8,530 bases of DNA from Microthrixaceae bacterium (GTDB taxonomy: Bacteria; Actinomycetota; Acidimicrobiia; Acidimicrobiales; Acidimicrobilacustridaceae), in the NCBI GenBank assembly GCA_023264915.1, contig JAHFUU010000075.1, positions 1-8,530 of the forward strand, written 5' to 3'. Position numbers and translations under genes: made by a program. Positions 1 through 6,510 of the stretch are shown piece after piece. The notes under the pieces were generated by a model, which saw nothing but the letters and a program-made list of their open reading frames with translations, was not told the origin of the DNA and made no database searches. Every line of letters begins with the position of its first letter. The stretch's first letter is position 1.

Positions 1-944
1 AGGAGATGGGATGGGGCGACTCAGGCCTGGCGATAAGCCTCGCGGTCTCCCAGTTCCACCGCATCTTCGCGATGCTTTCTGGCAATCCAGCCCTCATCGA
101 GCAGTTCGCCGGCCCGGACAGCAAGGAGATCGGGTGCTGGGCGATAACCGAGCCGGACCACGGCAGTGACTCGCTCGCGTTCACCGAGGGCCACTTCAAC
201 GACGCGAACGTGCGCGCGAACTGCGTGGCCACCCCCGACGGGGACAGCTACGTCATCCGAGGCCAGAAGTCAGCCTGGGTCTCGAACGGCACCATCGCGA
301 CCATCGCGACCGTCTTCTGCACGATCGATCCCGACGTCGGCTTCCAGGCTGGGGGCGTTTGCATCGTGCCCCTCGACCTGCCCGGTGTCTCCAAGGGTGC
401 CCCGCTCGACAAGATCGGCCAGCGTGCGCTCAACCAGGGTGAGATCTTCTTCGACGACGTGCGCGTGCCGGCCGAGTACATGGTCGTCGGCAAGGACGCG
501 TACTCCTTCGTCGTCGAGATGGTGCTTGCGATAGCGAACTCTCACATGGCGAGCACGTTCACGGGCGTGGCTCGTGCCTCGTTCGAGCATGCCCTGGACT
601 ACTCGCGCGAGCGGATCCAGGGTGGCAAGCCGATCATCCAGCACCAGAACGTGCGCAGCCGTCTGTTCCGGATGTTCACCCAGACCGAGGCGGCCCGGTC
701 CCTCGCGCGACGCACCGCTTCGATGGGCACTGCCGGCGCGCCGCCGGTGCAGTACTCGATCGCGTCAAAGGTGTTCTGCACGACCACTGCCTTCGAGGTG
801 GCCTCGGCAGCTGTTCAGACCTACGGTGGTAACGGGCTGTCGCGGGAGTACCCGGTGGAGAAGCTGCTCCGCGACGCCCGCGCTTCGATGATCGAAGATG
901 GATGCAACGACGTGCTGTCGCTCGTCGGGGCAGCGAAGCTGTGA
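1..944 (+). CDS. Acyl-CoA dehydrogenase, 5'-truncated by window edge
   Basis: FAD-dependent alpha,beta-desaturation of an acyl-CoA is the expected reaction. The frame is open to base 3 ahead of the first ATG (base 6), so the gene continues upstream. About 312 residues are visible against about 380-400 for the family, so roughly 70-90 N-terminal residues are missing. Numbering from the ATG at base 6, the first ACAD signature is at residues 46-55 (AITEPDHGSD), the flavin/substrate-binding middle domain. The second is at 271-290 (QTYGGNG...KLLRD) in the C-terminal helical domain. The usual catalytic Glu in the YEGT-type motif aligns with Asp298 in IEDGC, with Glu297 next to it. This is unusual for short/medium-chain enzymes and may point to a branched or cyclic substrate. 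It is the first visible gene of the plus-strand operon, 18 bases before the nitroreductase. The family is certain; the substrate is unknown. Confidence 0.93.
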   Translation, partial: EMGWGDSGLAISLAVSQFHRIFAMLSGNPALIEQFAGPDSKEIGCWAITEPDHGSDSLAFTEGHFNDANVRANCVATPDGDSYVIRGQKSAWVSNGTIATIATVFCTIDPDVGFQAGGVCIVPLDLPGVSKGAPLDKIGQRALNQGEIFFDDVRVPAEYMVVGKDAYSFVVEMVLAIANSHMASTFTGVARASFEHALDYSRERIQGGKPIIQHQNVRSRLFRMFTQTEAARSLARRTASMGTAGAPPVQYSIASKVFCTTTAFEVASAAVQTYGGNGLSREYPVEKLLRDARASMIEDGCNDVLSLVGAAKL

Positions 945-950
945 CAAGCG

Positions 951-956
951 AGGAGG
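951..956 (+). promoter_or_regulatory. Ribosome binding site of the nitroreductase gene
   Basis: A perfect AGGAGG Shine-Dalgarno core lies 6 bases before the ATG at 963, just after the dehydrogenase stop codon (942-944). It is the strongest such site in the window and fixes the start of the downstream gene. Confidence 0.8.
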
Positions 957-962
957 ACATCG

Positions 963-1751
963 ATGGAACTGCGTGAAGTGATCGGTCGCCGCCGGAGCAT
1001 CCGGTTCGTGCGGCCATACCAACCTGTCGAGCGCCACAAGATCCAGCGGATGCTCGAGGCGGCGCGGATCGCCTCGCACTGGGGCAACGTGCAGAGCCTC
1101 AAGGCTGTCGTGGTCGAGAAGGAGACGGCCCCTGCCGAGATCATCGACGCGCTGTATGCACCGATAGCGGGCTGGCAGATCCGTGTCGCTCCGGTGGTGA
1201 TCGTGTGGTACCTGGACACCGCGATGGTGGACGACCAGAGCAATCGCTTGCGTGAGCTGCTCGAAGCGGGTGCTCTCGGGTTCGGTGAAGGCAAGCGCGA
1301 CGCTCTGGAGAACCAGCTCATCCCGATCTTCGACGCGATCAACGAGAGCCTCAAGCAGCCCGGTCTCGGTGAGGTCGACTGTGGGCAGGGCATCGCACAG
1401 GCCACGCTGATGGCCTATGAGCAAGGCCTCGGAACATGCTGCCTGGGCACGCCCAACACCGACCAGATACGTGAGCGACTCGGTCTGGCCGAGACCTGCC
1501 GCGTGTTGCTGCTCCAGACCGTTGGCTACCCGATGGAGTCCCCCGAGGCGGGTGGCCAGCGGCCGCGCCAACCCTTCGAGGAGCTGTTCCAGCTGAACGG
1601 CGCGAGCGAGTCCTTCCCCCGGGACCCAGCGGTCGTCGAGGAGCTCGAGGGCGACGGGATGTTCACCACACCTGCGCCGCTAGCGTGGCGCGAGGCCGAG
1701 CTCGAGTTCTTGAAGGGAGCCCTCGATCTCAAGGGGCACGGGTTGGTCTGA
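963..1751 (+). CDS. Nitroreductase-family FMN oxidoreductase
   Basis: A 262-residue protein of the nitroreductase fold, a group of FMN-dependent NAD(P)H oxidoreductases active on nitro groups, quinones, enones or flavin itself. The N-terminal RRRSIRFV (9-16) is the usual FMN-phosphate-contacting start. Ala37-Ser38...Asn42-Val43-Gln44 matches the second flavin-contact region, and the helix from Gly141 leads to GLGTCCLG (155-162), the typical late FMN segment. The protein is longer than the common 190-220 residues. The extra length is a charged insertion around residues 85-125 and a C-terminal extension from about 215 rich in Glu, Pro and Leu, so it may cap the active site differently. The AGGAGG at 951-956 supports this start. 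Its place between a dehydrogenase and a thiolase suggests a redox step on a CoA thioester or its ring rather than general nitro detoxification, but that is inference. Family assignment is firm, substrate unknown. Confidence 0.9.
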   Translation: MELREVIGRRRSIRFVRPYQPVERHKIQRMLEAARIASHWGNVQSLKAVVVEKETAPAEIIDALYAPIAGWQIRVAPVVIVWYLDTAMVDDQSNRLRELLEAGALGFGEGKRDALENQLIPIFDAINESLKQPGLGEVDCGQGIAQATLMAYEQGLGTCCLGTPNTDQIRERLGLAETCRVLLLQTVGYPMESPEAGGQRPRQPFEELFQLNGASESFPRDPAVVEELEGDGMFTTPAPLAWREAELEFLKGALDLKGHGLV

Positions 1752-1783
1752 CCGACCACGCACGACGGGCACTCAACAGCAAA

Positions 1784-1788
1784 GGAAG
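1784..1788 (+). promoter_or_regulatory. Ribosome binding site of the thiolase gene
   Basis: A purine-rich AAAGGAAG stretch (core GGAAG at 1784-1788) sits 7 bases before the ATG at 1796. It favours this start over the longer in-frame reading from 1685, which would lie inside the nitroreductase gene. Confidence 0.55.
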
Positions 1789-1795
1789 CAGCGAG

Positions 1796-3028
1796 ATGAA
1801 GATGAACGCGGTGATCGGCGGGGTAGGCATGACCCGCTTCGCCAAGCACGAGGATGAAGGCCTCAAGTCCCTCGGAACCCAGGCTGTCAAGACAGCTCTG
1901 GACGACGCCGGCATCGACGCGTCCCAGCTCGAGGCCGCCTACGTGGGCAACGCTGCCGCGGGCCTCGTCACCGGCCAGGAGTCGATCCGGGGACAGGTCA
2001 TCTTGCGGTCGATGGGACTCGGCAAGCTTCCGGTGATAAACGTCGAGAACGCTTGCGCCAGCGCGTCGACGGCTCTGTACCAGGCCGCTGCGATGGTCAC
2101 AGCAGGACTGCATGACGTCGTGCTGGCTCTTGGTGTCGAGAAGCTCACGGATCCGGACAAGAAGAAGTCGTTCGCGGCCTTCTCCGGTGCGGTCGACGTC
2201 GAGATAATCAAGCAGTTCATGGCCGCCCTCGCAGCCAATGCGAAGGAGAGCGGGGCCGACAAGGCCTCAGGCGGGGCAGGCGAGAAGCGTTCGATGTTCA
2301 TGGACATCTACGCTGCGGTCGCGCGGGCTCACATGCAGCAGTACGGCACGACGGTCGAGCAGTTCGCGACGGTCGCTGCCAAGAACTCTCGCCACGGCTC
2401 GCTCAACCCTCGGGCGCAGTTCCGTGAGGAGCTCAGCGTCGAAGATGTGCTGGCGGCTCCGATGATCGCCGAGCCCCTCACGCGGCCCATGTGCTCACCC
2501 ATCGGTGACGGCGCCGCAGCAGCGATCGTGTGCAGCGAGGCCGGAGCTCGCCGGCTCGGCGTGGACAACCCGGTCTATGTCCGTTCCAGCGTGCTGCGCT
2601 CGGGATGGGATCATGACATGAGCGGTGACGGTGTCGCGGAGGTGTGCATCAGGGAGGCCTACGAGGAGTCAGGCCTCGGGCCCGAGGACCTGAGCGTCAT
2701 CGAATGCCACGACGCGACCGCGCCGGCAGAGGTCTTCGCGTACGAGTCGATCGGCATCTGCGCCAAGGGTGAGGGCGGCAAGCTGGCCGAGAGCGGGGAC
2801 ACGGCCCTCGGAGGGCGCATCCCGGTCAACACCTCAGGGGGACTCCTTCGCAAGGGCCACCCCGTGGGTGCGACCGGCATCGCGCAGATCGTCGAGCTCA
2901 CCGAGCAGCTCCAGGGTCGTTCAGGCGATCGTCAGGTCGAAGGTGCACGGGTCGGGTTGGCCCACAACGGTGGCGGCAACATCGGCGTGGACGTCGCTGC
3001 GCTTTGTGTGACGATCCTGTCCACGTGA
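1796..3028 (+). CDS. Thiolase, SCP2/lipid-transfer-protein type
   Basis: A 410-residue thiolase-superfamily enzyme, likely cleaving a 3-ketoacyl-CoA with CoA, or carrying out a related C-C bond reaction. The chain opens with AVIGGVGMTRF, typical of the lipid-transfer/SCP2 group. The nucleophilic Cys is C87 in ENACASAS. GDGAAAAIV follows mid-protein, then C304-H305-D306 in ECHDATAP, KGHPVGATG with His355, and the C-terminal loop HNGGGNIG (390-397), where classical thiolases have a second catalytic Cys in CxGGGxG. The HDCF motif of animal and protozoan SCP2 thiolases reads HDAT here, so the acid/base residue differs. The start is the ATG at 1796, supported by AAAGGAAG; an ATG six bases later is an alternative. 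The DUF35 OB-fold partner that often follows such genes is absent here. Thiolase fold is certain; thiolysis versus an aldolase or acyltransferase role is open. Confidence 0.9.
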   Translation: MKMNAVIGGVGMTRFAKHEDEGLKSLGTQAVKTALDDAGIDASQLEAAYVGNAAAGLVTGQESIRGQVILRSMGLGKLPVINVENACASASTALYQAAAMVTAGLHDVVLALGVEKLTDPDKKKSFAAFSGAVDVEIIKQFMAALAANAKESGADKASGGAGEKRSMFMDIYAAVARAHMQQYGTTVEQFATVAAKNSRHGSLNPRAQFREELSVEDVLAAPMIAEPLTRPMCSPIGDGAAAAIVCSEAGARRLGVDNPVYVRSSVLRSGWDHDMSGDGVAEVCIREAYEESGLGPEDLSVIECHDATAPAEVFAYESIGICAKGEGGKLAESGDTALGGRIPVNTSGGLLRKGHPVGATGIAQIVELTEQLQGRSGDRQVEGARVGLAHNGGGNIGVDVAALCVTILST

Positions 3029-3069
3029 CAGGATTGAAGGCCACCCCAACCGACCAGCAGGCGGTGACG

Positions 3070-4707
3070 ATGCGACAACCGAGTGAGATGGTGCTCGGCG
3101 ACCTGGTGCGAATTCGTGCCGCTACGAGCCCTGACTTGGACGTCTTGACGTTCGAGCACATGAGCGGCGACGGTGGCCCCGACGAGGTTCGCACCTATGC
3201 CGACCTGGCGGCCAACGGCAACGCCATCGCCGCCAAGCTGATCGATCTCGGTCTCTCGCCGGGTGACCGCGTAGCGCTCATGATGCGCAACCATCAAGAG
3301 TTCGTCGAGACGATGGTCGGTGCGTCGATCGCCGGCGTGGTGCTCGTACCGATCGATCCCCGCACCCGTGGCGAGAAGCTGGCGTTCTTCTTGCGGGACG
3401 CGAGCTGCCGCGGCGTCGTCTGCGCGAGCGGTGCACTTGCTTCGGTGTCAGACGTGCTCGATGACGCTCGGACTGTCGAGTGGGTCATGGTGAGGGGCAC
3501 CGCGGCCGAGGTGTCTGAGGTGGCTGGGGCCGGTGGCGCCCCGGAGGTCACGTTGATGTCCGAGGTGCTGGCCGATGCTGACTCGGTTCCCGAGATCCCA
3601 TCGCGACTCGAGACCGACAACGATCCCCTCCAGATCCTCTACACGTCGGGAACCACCGGTGATCCCAAGGGTGTCATGTTCCCCAACAGCCGCTTCGGTC
3701 TGTACGCCATGCTTGCCTACCTGCTCGGATACCAGCCCACCGACCGGCCCTACACCGGGCTCTCGTTGACCCACGGCAACGCTCAGGCGGTCACCCTGGC
3801 CCCTTCACTCACGATGGGGTTGCGTGCCGTGTTCAGCCCCAACTTCACCAAGTCACGGCTATGGGACATATGTCGCAAGTACGGCTGCACCACGTTCTCG
3901 CTCCTCGGGGGCATGGTGACGGCCATCTACGCGGAGCCCGAACGGCCAGATGACGCCGACAACCCCGTTCGGATGGTCTGCAGCGCCGGGATGCCCGCTG
4001 CGATCTGGGAGGCCTTCGAGAAGCGCTTCGGGGTAGAGGTGTTCGAGTGGTACGGCGCAGTCGAGGGCGGCCTCGCCGCCAAGCCGATCGGCCAGGGGCC
4101 GATCGGGTCGTTCGGCAAGCCCGTCGGCGGGCTCGAGATGCTGATCCTCGATGACGACGACGCACCGTGCCCGCCCGGTGTCGTCGGTGAGATCTGCTCG
4201 CGTCCGTCCGGAGGGAAGGCCGAGGTCGAGTACTTCGAGAACCCCGAGGCTTCACAGGCCAAGGTGCGCGGCGGCTGGCTCCGCAGCGGCGACATGGGCC
4301 ACATCGACGAGGATGGCTGGTTCTTCTTCGACTACCGCAAGGGTGGTGGCCTCAGGCACAACGGCGATTTCGTGCATCCTGCGTTCGTCGAGCGCGTGCT
4401 GGCAGAGCACCCCGACGTGACAGACGTCTACGTGTACGGCGTGACTGCGGCCTCTGGCGCGCCAGGCGAGAAGGACGTCGTCGCGGCGGTGGTTCCCACG
4501 GATCCCGAGAGCTTCGACGCCGCGTCGGTCTTTGAGGGCTGCCGTCGATCTCTCGAGCCCAACATGGTGCCCACCTACCTGCAGGTGGTAGAGGAGATCC
4601 CGAAGACCGCGTCAGAGAAGCCCCAGGAGCGGTTCTTGCTGGAGATGTTCGACCCAGATGCCGGCAACGTCGTTGTCGAGCAGCCTCGCGCCCGGTCACA
4701 GCGATGA
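3070..4707 (+). CDS. AMP-forming acyl-CoA synthetase (ligase)
   Basis: A 545-residue member of the ANL adenylate-forming superfamily, activating a carboxylic acid with ATP and CoA through an acyl-adenylate. From the ATG at 3070 the core motifs run in order: P-loop TSGTTGDPKG (192-201), YGAVEGG (328-334, A5), SGDMG with ATP-ribose Asp408 (A7), YRKGGGLRHNGDFV (hinge region, Arg423, A8) and the C-terminal TASEKPQER with catalytic Lys517 (A10). All expected catalytic residues are present, so the enzyme should be active. The A8 segment is less standard than the usual RxKDxIxxxGE, resembling CaiC-like and steroid-cluster ligases as I remember them. The start is uncertain: GTG at 3025 overlaps the thiolase stop as GTGA, and TTG at 3004 is also in frame. 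ATG 3070 is preferred because the family's N-terminus begins just after it, with a weak AGGCGG before it. It probably activates the operon's substrate. Confidence 0.92.
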   Translation: MRQPSEMVLGDLVRIRAATSPDLDVLTFEHMSGDGGPDEVRTYADLAANGNAIAAKLIDLGLSPGDRVALMMRNHQEFVETMVGASIAGVVLVPIDPRTRGEKLAFFLRDASCRGVVCASGALASVSDVLDDARTVEWVMVRGTAAEVSEVAGAGGAPEVTLMSEVLADADSVPEIPSRLETDNDPLQILYTSGTTGDPKGVMFPNSRFGLYAMLAYLLGYQPTDRPYTGLSLTHGNAQAVTLAPSLTMGLRAVFSPNFTKSRLWDICRKYGCTTFSLLGGMVTAIYAEPERPDDADNPVRMVCSAGMPAAIWEAFEKRFGVEVFEWYGAVEGGLAAKPIGQGPIGSFGKPVGGLEMLILDDDDAPCPPGVVGEICSRPSGGKAEVEYFENPEASQAKVRGGWLRSGDMGHIDEDGWFFFDYRKGGGLRHNGDFVHPAFVERVLAEHPDVTDVYVYGVTAASGAPGEKDVVAAVVPTDPESFDAASVFEGCRRSLEPNMVPTYLQVVEEIPKTASEKPQERFLLEMFDPDAGNVVVEQPRARSQR

Positions 4708-6443
4708 GCGACCGGACCCCGGCACCGGTCCCCGCCGACGGCGGGCTCGCGGCGCGTGCGGGGAGGGCCGGCGAGACCGGCGGGCCTGCTGAGACGTCGC
4801 CGAACGAAGTCGGCTCGCCAGTTGCACCGCGGTCAGAGGAACCGATGATCATCCAGGGGGGCATGGGTGTCGGCGTCTCCGGCTGGCCGCTTGCCAGTGC
4901 AGTCTCGCGGGCCGGCCAGCTCGGAGTCGTGTCGGGCACTGCGATCGAGGTCGTTCACGCTCGCCGCCTGGCTGACGGTGACCTCGGGGGTCACCTGCGA
5001 CGCGCATACGCGAGCTTCCCGGTGCCAGGTGTCGCCGAACGGGTGATCGAGCGCTACTTCAGGCCCAGTGGACGATCCGCGGGTGAGTCATATGACAAGG
5101 TCGAGAAGTTCACCTTGCGCCCGTCGCGAGGGCTCCAGGAGCTCACCGTCCTGTCGAGCTACGCGGAGGTCTGGCTCGCACGTGAAGGCCATGGCGGGCC
5201 GGTAGGGGTGAACCTGCTCCAGAAGATCCAGCTGCCGACGGTGCACACCCTCTATGGAGCGATGCTCGCGGGCGTCGCCGCGGTGCTGATGGGTGCTGGT
5301 GTGCCGAGTGCGATCCCCGCTCTGCTGCGAGGCCTCGCCTCGGGCGAGCGTGTGGGCTACTCGATCGACGTCGAGCGGCCCGCCGAGGTCCAGGATCCAG
5401 TGGCAGCCGAGCTCGTGTTCGATCCGACCGAGCTGTTCTCGGGTGCAGAGGTGCCCGGTGTCCCGAGCTTCTACGCGATCGTCGCCTCGCACACCCTTGC
5501 CACGTTCCTGGGCCGTGATCCGGTGACTCGCCCGGACGGGTTCGTCGTCGAAGGTCCCACTGCCGGAGGCCACAACGCGCCACCGCGACGATCCAAGGAG
5601 CGCGACGAACGCGGCCAGCCCGTATACGGTCCTCGCGACGTGGTCGACCTCGAGGTCGTGGCGGCCCAAGGCCTGCCATTCTGGATGGCCGGCGGCTACG
5701 GGACACCCCAAGGCCTTGTCACGGCCCTGTCTGAAGGTGCCCAAGGGATCCAGGTCGGATCGGCGTTCGCGTGCTGCGAGGAGTCCGGGATGGCCCCGGA
5801 GCTTCGCGATCAGATCCGCCAGCATGCCGCTGAAGGAACCCTGAGCGTGCTCACCGACGTTCGGGCCTCCCCGACCGGCTTCCCGTTCAAGCTCGTCGAG
5901 CTGGAGGGGTCCCTGTCGGAGGGGAGCGTGCGCGCCAGGCGCGAGCGTGTCTGCAATCTGGGCTACCTGCGCGTGGCCTTCACCGACACCGAAGGCAACA
6001 TCGGCTACCGCTGCGCTGCCGAGCCGGTCGCGAACTACTTGCGCAAGGGCGGCGACCCAGCTGACACCGAAGGTCGCGTGTGCCTGTGCAACGGCCTGCT
6101 CGCCACAGCCGACTACCCCCAACTCTGGCACGGTGAGCCCGAGCCGCCTGTCGTGACCGGCGGTGACGCGATGGCCGATGTGGTCAGGGCGCTGTCACCT
6201 GACGGTGTCCCGTACCATGCGGCTGACGTGATCGAGCACCTGCTGAGCGGGCTCGACGGGCCACGGTTGCCGGCAAGCGACAGCGCTGTCGGGCTGGCAG
6301 CGACCGAGCCTGCGCGCTCCGTCGACCGAGCAGCGTCCGCGAACGCCGATACGGCACGCGTCACAACGCAAGACCCCAGCGCTCGACGGGACGGCGAGGT
6401 CCTGGTCGCGGGGTCGAGCTCCGATGCCGGGCCCACGCTTTGA
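4704..6443 (+). CDS. Nitronate monooxygenase-family FMN protein, long form
   Basis: A 579-residue TIM-barrel flavoprotein of the nitronate monooxygenase (2-nitropropane dioxygenase) superfamily, which also holds FabK-type enoyl reductases and the steroid-catabolic IpdC. QGGMGVGVSGW (51-61) is the N-terminal FMN segment. GPTAGGHNAP carries His290 at the usual catalytic position, AGGYGTPQG (329-337) and QVGSAF (350-355) form the phosphate-binding part, and ES at 360-361 follows. Simple family members are about 320-380 residues. This one adds an N-terminal Pro/Gly/Ala-rich stretch (1-47), a C-terminal module with Cys417, Cys437, Cys460 and Cys462, and a disordered-looking tail (517-579). The start codon overlaps the ligase stop as ATGA, suggesting coupled translation, but ATG 4845 with AGAGGA before it is a credible alternative exactly where family homology begins. 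In a CoA operon it may be a reductase, dehydrogenase or oxygenase on an acyl-CoA rather than a nitronate enzyme. Confidence 0.87.
   Translation: MSDRTPAPVPADGGLAARAGRAGETGGPAETSPNEVGSPVAPRSEEPMIIQGGMGVGVSGWPLASAVSRAGQLGVVSGTAIEVVHARRLADGDLGGHLRRAYASFPVPGVAERVIERYFRPSGRSAGESYDKVEKFTLRPSRGLQELTVLSSYAEVWLAREGHGGPVGVNLLQKIQLPTVHTLYGAMLAGVAAVLMGAGVPSAIPALLRGLASGERVGYSIDVERPAEVQDPVAAELVFDPTELFSGAEVPGVPSFYAIVASHTLATFLGRDPVTRPDGFVVEGPTAGGHNAPPRRSKERDERGQPVYGPRDVVDLEVVAAQGLPFWMAGGYGTPQGLVTALSEGAQGIQVGSAFACCEESGMAPELRDQIRQHAAEGTLSVLTDVRASPTGFPFKLVELEGSLSEGSVRARRERVCNLGYLRVAFTDTEGNIGYRCAAEPVANYLRKGGDPADTEGRVCLCNGLLATADYPQLWHGEPEPPVVTGGDAMADVVRALSPDGVPYHAADVIEHLLSGLDGPRLPASDSAVGLAATEPARSVDRAASANADTARVTTQDPSARRDGEVLVAGSSSDAGPTL
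4835..4847 (+). promoter_or_regulatory. Possible internal start site of the NMO-family gene
   Basis: AGAGGA at 4835-4840 lies 4 bases before an in-frame ATG (4845-4847), codon 48 of the long reading. The conserved flavin-binding domain begins directly at this Met. The spacing is short, so this is only a candidate alternative start. Confidence 0.35.
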
Positions 6444-6492
6444 CCCGGACGGCCCCCGTCGAGGCTTGACAGTGGCTTGGTCACCGAGGCGG

Positions 6493-6510
6493 GGTGCGCT
6501 GTCACGCACC
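6493..6510 (+). terminator. Stem-loop at convergent gene junction, possible bidirectional terminator
   Basis: GGTGCG (6493-6498) and CGCACC (6505-6510) form a perfect 6-bp GC-rich stem around a 6-base loop. The loop contains the stop codon of the minus-strand membrane protein. A smaller hairpin, GACGG-CCC-CCGTC (6448-6460), lies just after the stop of the NMO-family gene. Neither has a T-tract, so intrinsic termination is uncertain, although actinobacterial terminators often lack one. Confidence 0.3.

Noticed and set aside
1..8. AGGAG next to ATG at the left edge as a genuine start of the dehydrogenase
   Set aside because: The protein would lack its N-terminal domain, the frame is open to the edge, and the spacing from AGGAG to ATG is zero.
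765..1571. Minus-strand open frame (268 codons) opposite the dehydrogenase end and nitroreductase
   Set aside because: It spans two well-supported genes in opposite orientation and shows His/Arg/Leu-rich composition typical of an antisense shadow.
1685..1795. In-frame 37-codon upstream extension of the thiolase
   Set aside because: It would run inside the nitroreductase gene. The thiolase family starts near the ATG at 1796, which has its own AAAGGAAG site.
5088..6131. Long minus-strand open frame (347 codons) opposite the NMO-family gene
   Set aside because: It lies wholly antisense to a gene with clear FMN motifs, its translation shows no recognisable domain, and long antisense frames are expected in high-G+C DNA.
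963..6443. Specific nitro-compound degradation pathway based on nitroreductase plus nitronate monooxygenase
   Set aside because: Both names describe broad folds with many non-nitro substrates, and the neighbours are CoA-ester enzymes. Sequence alone does not support a nitro substrate, so it is kept only as one option.
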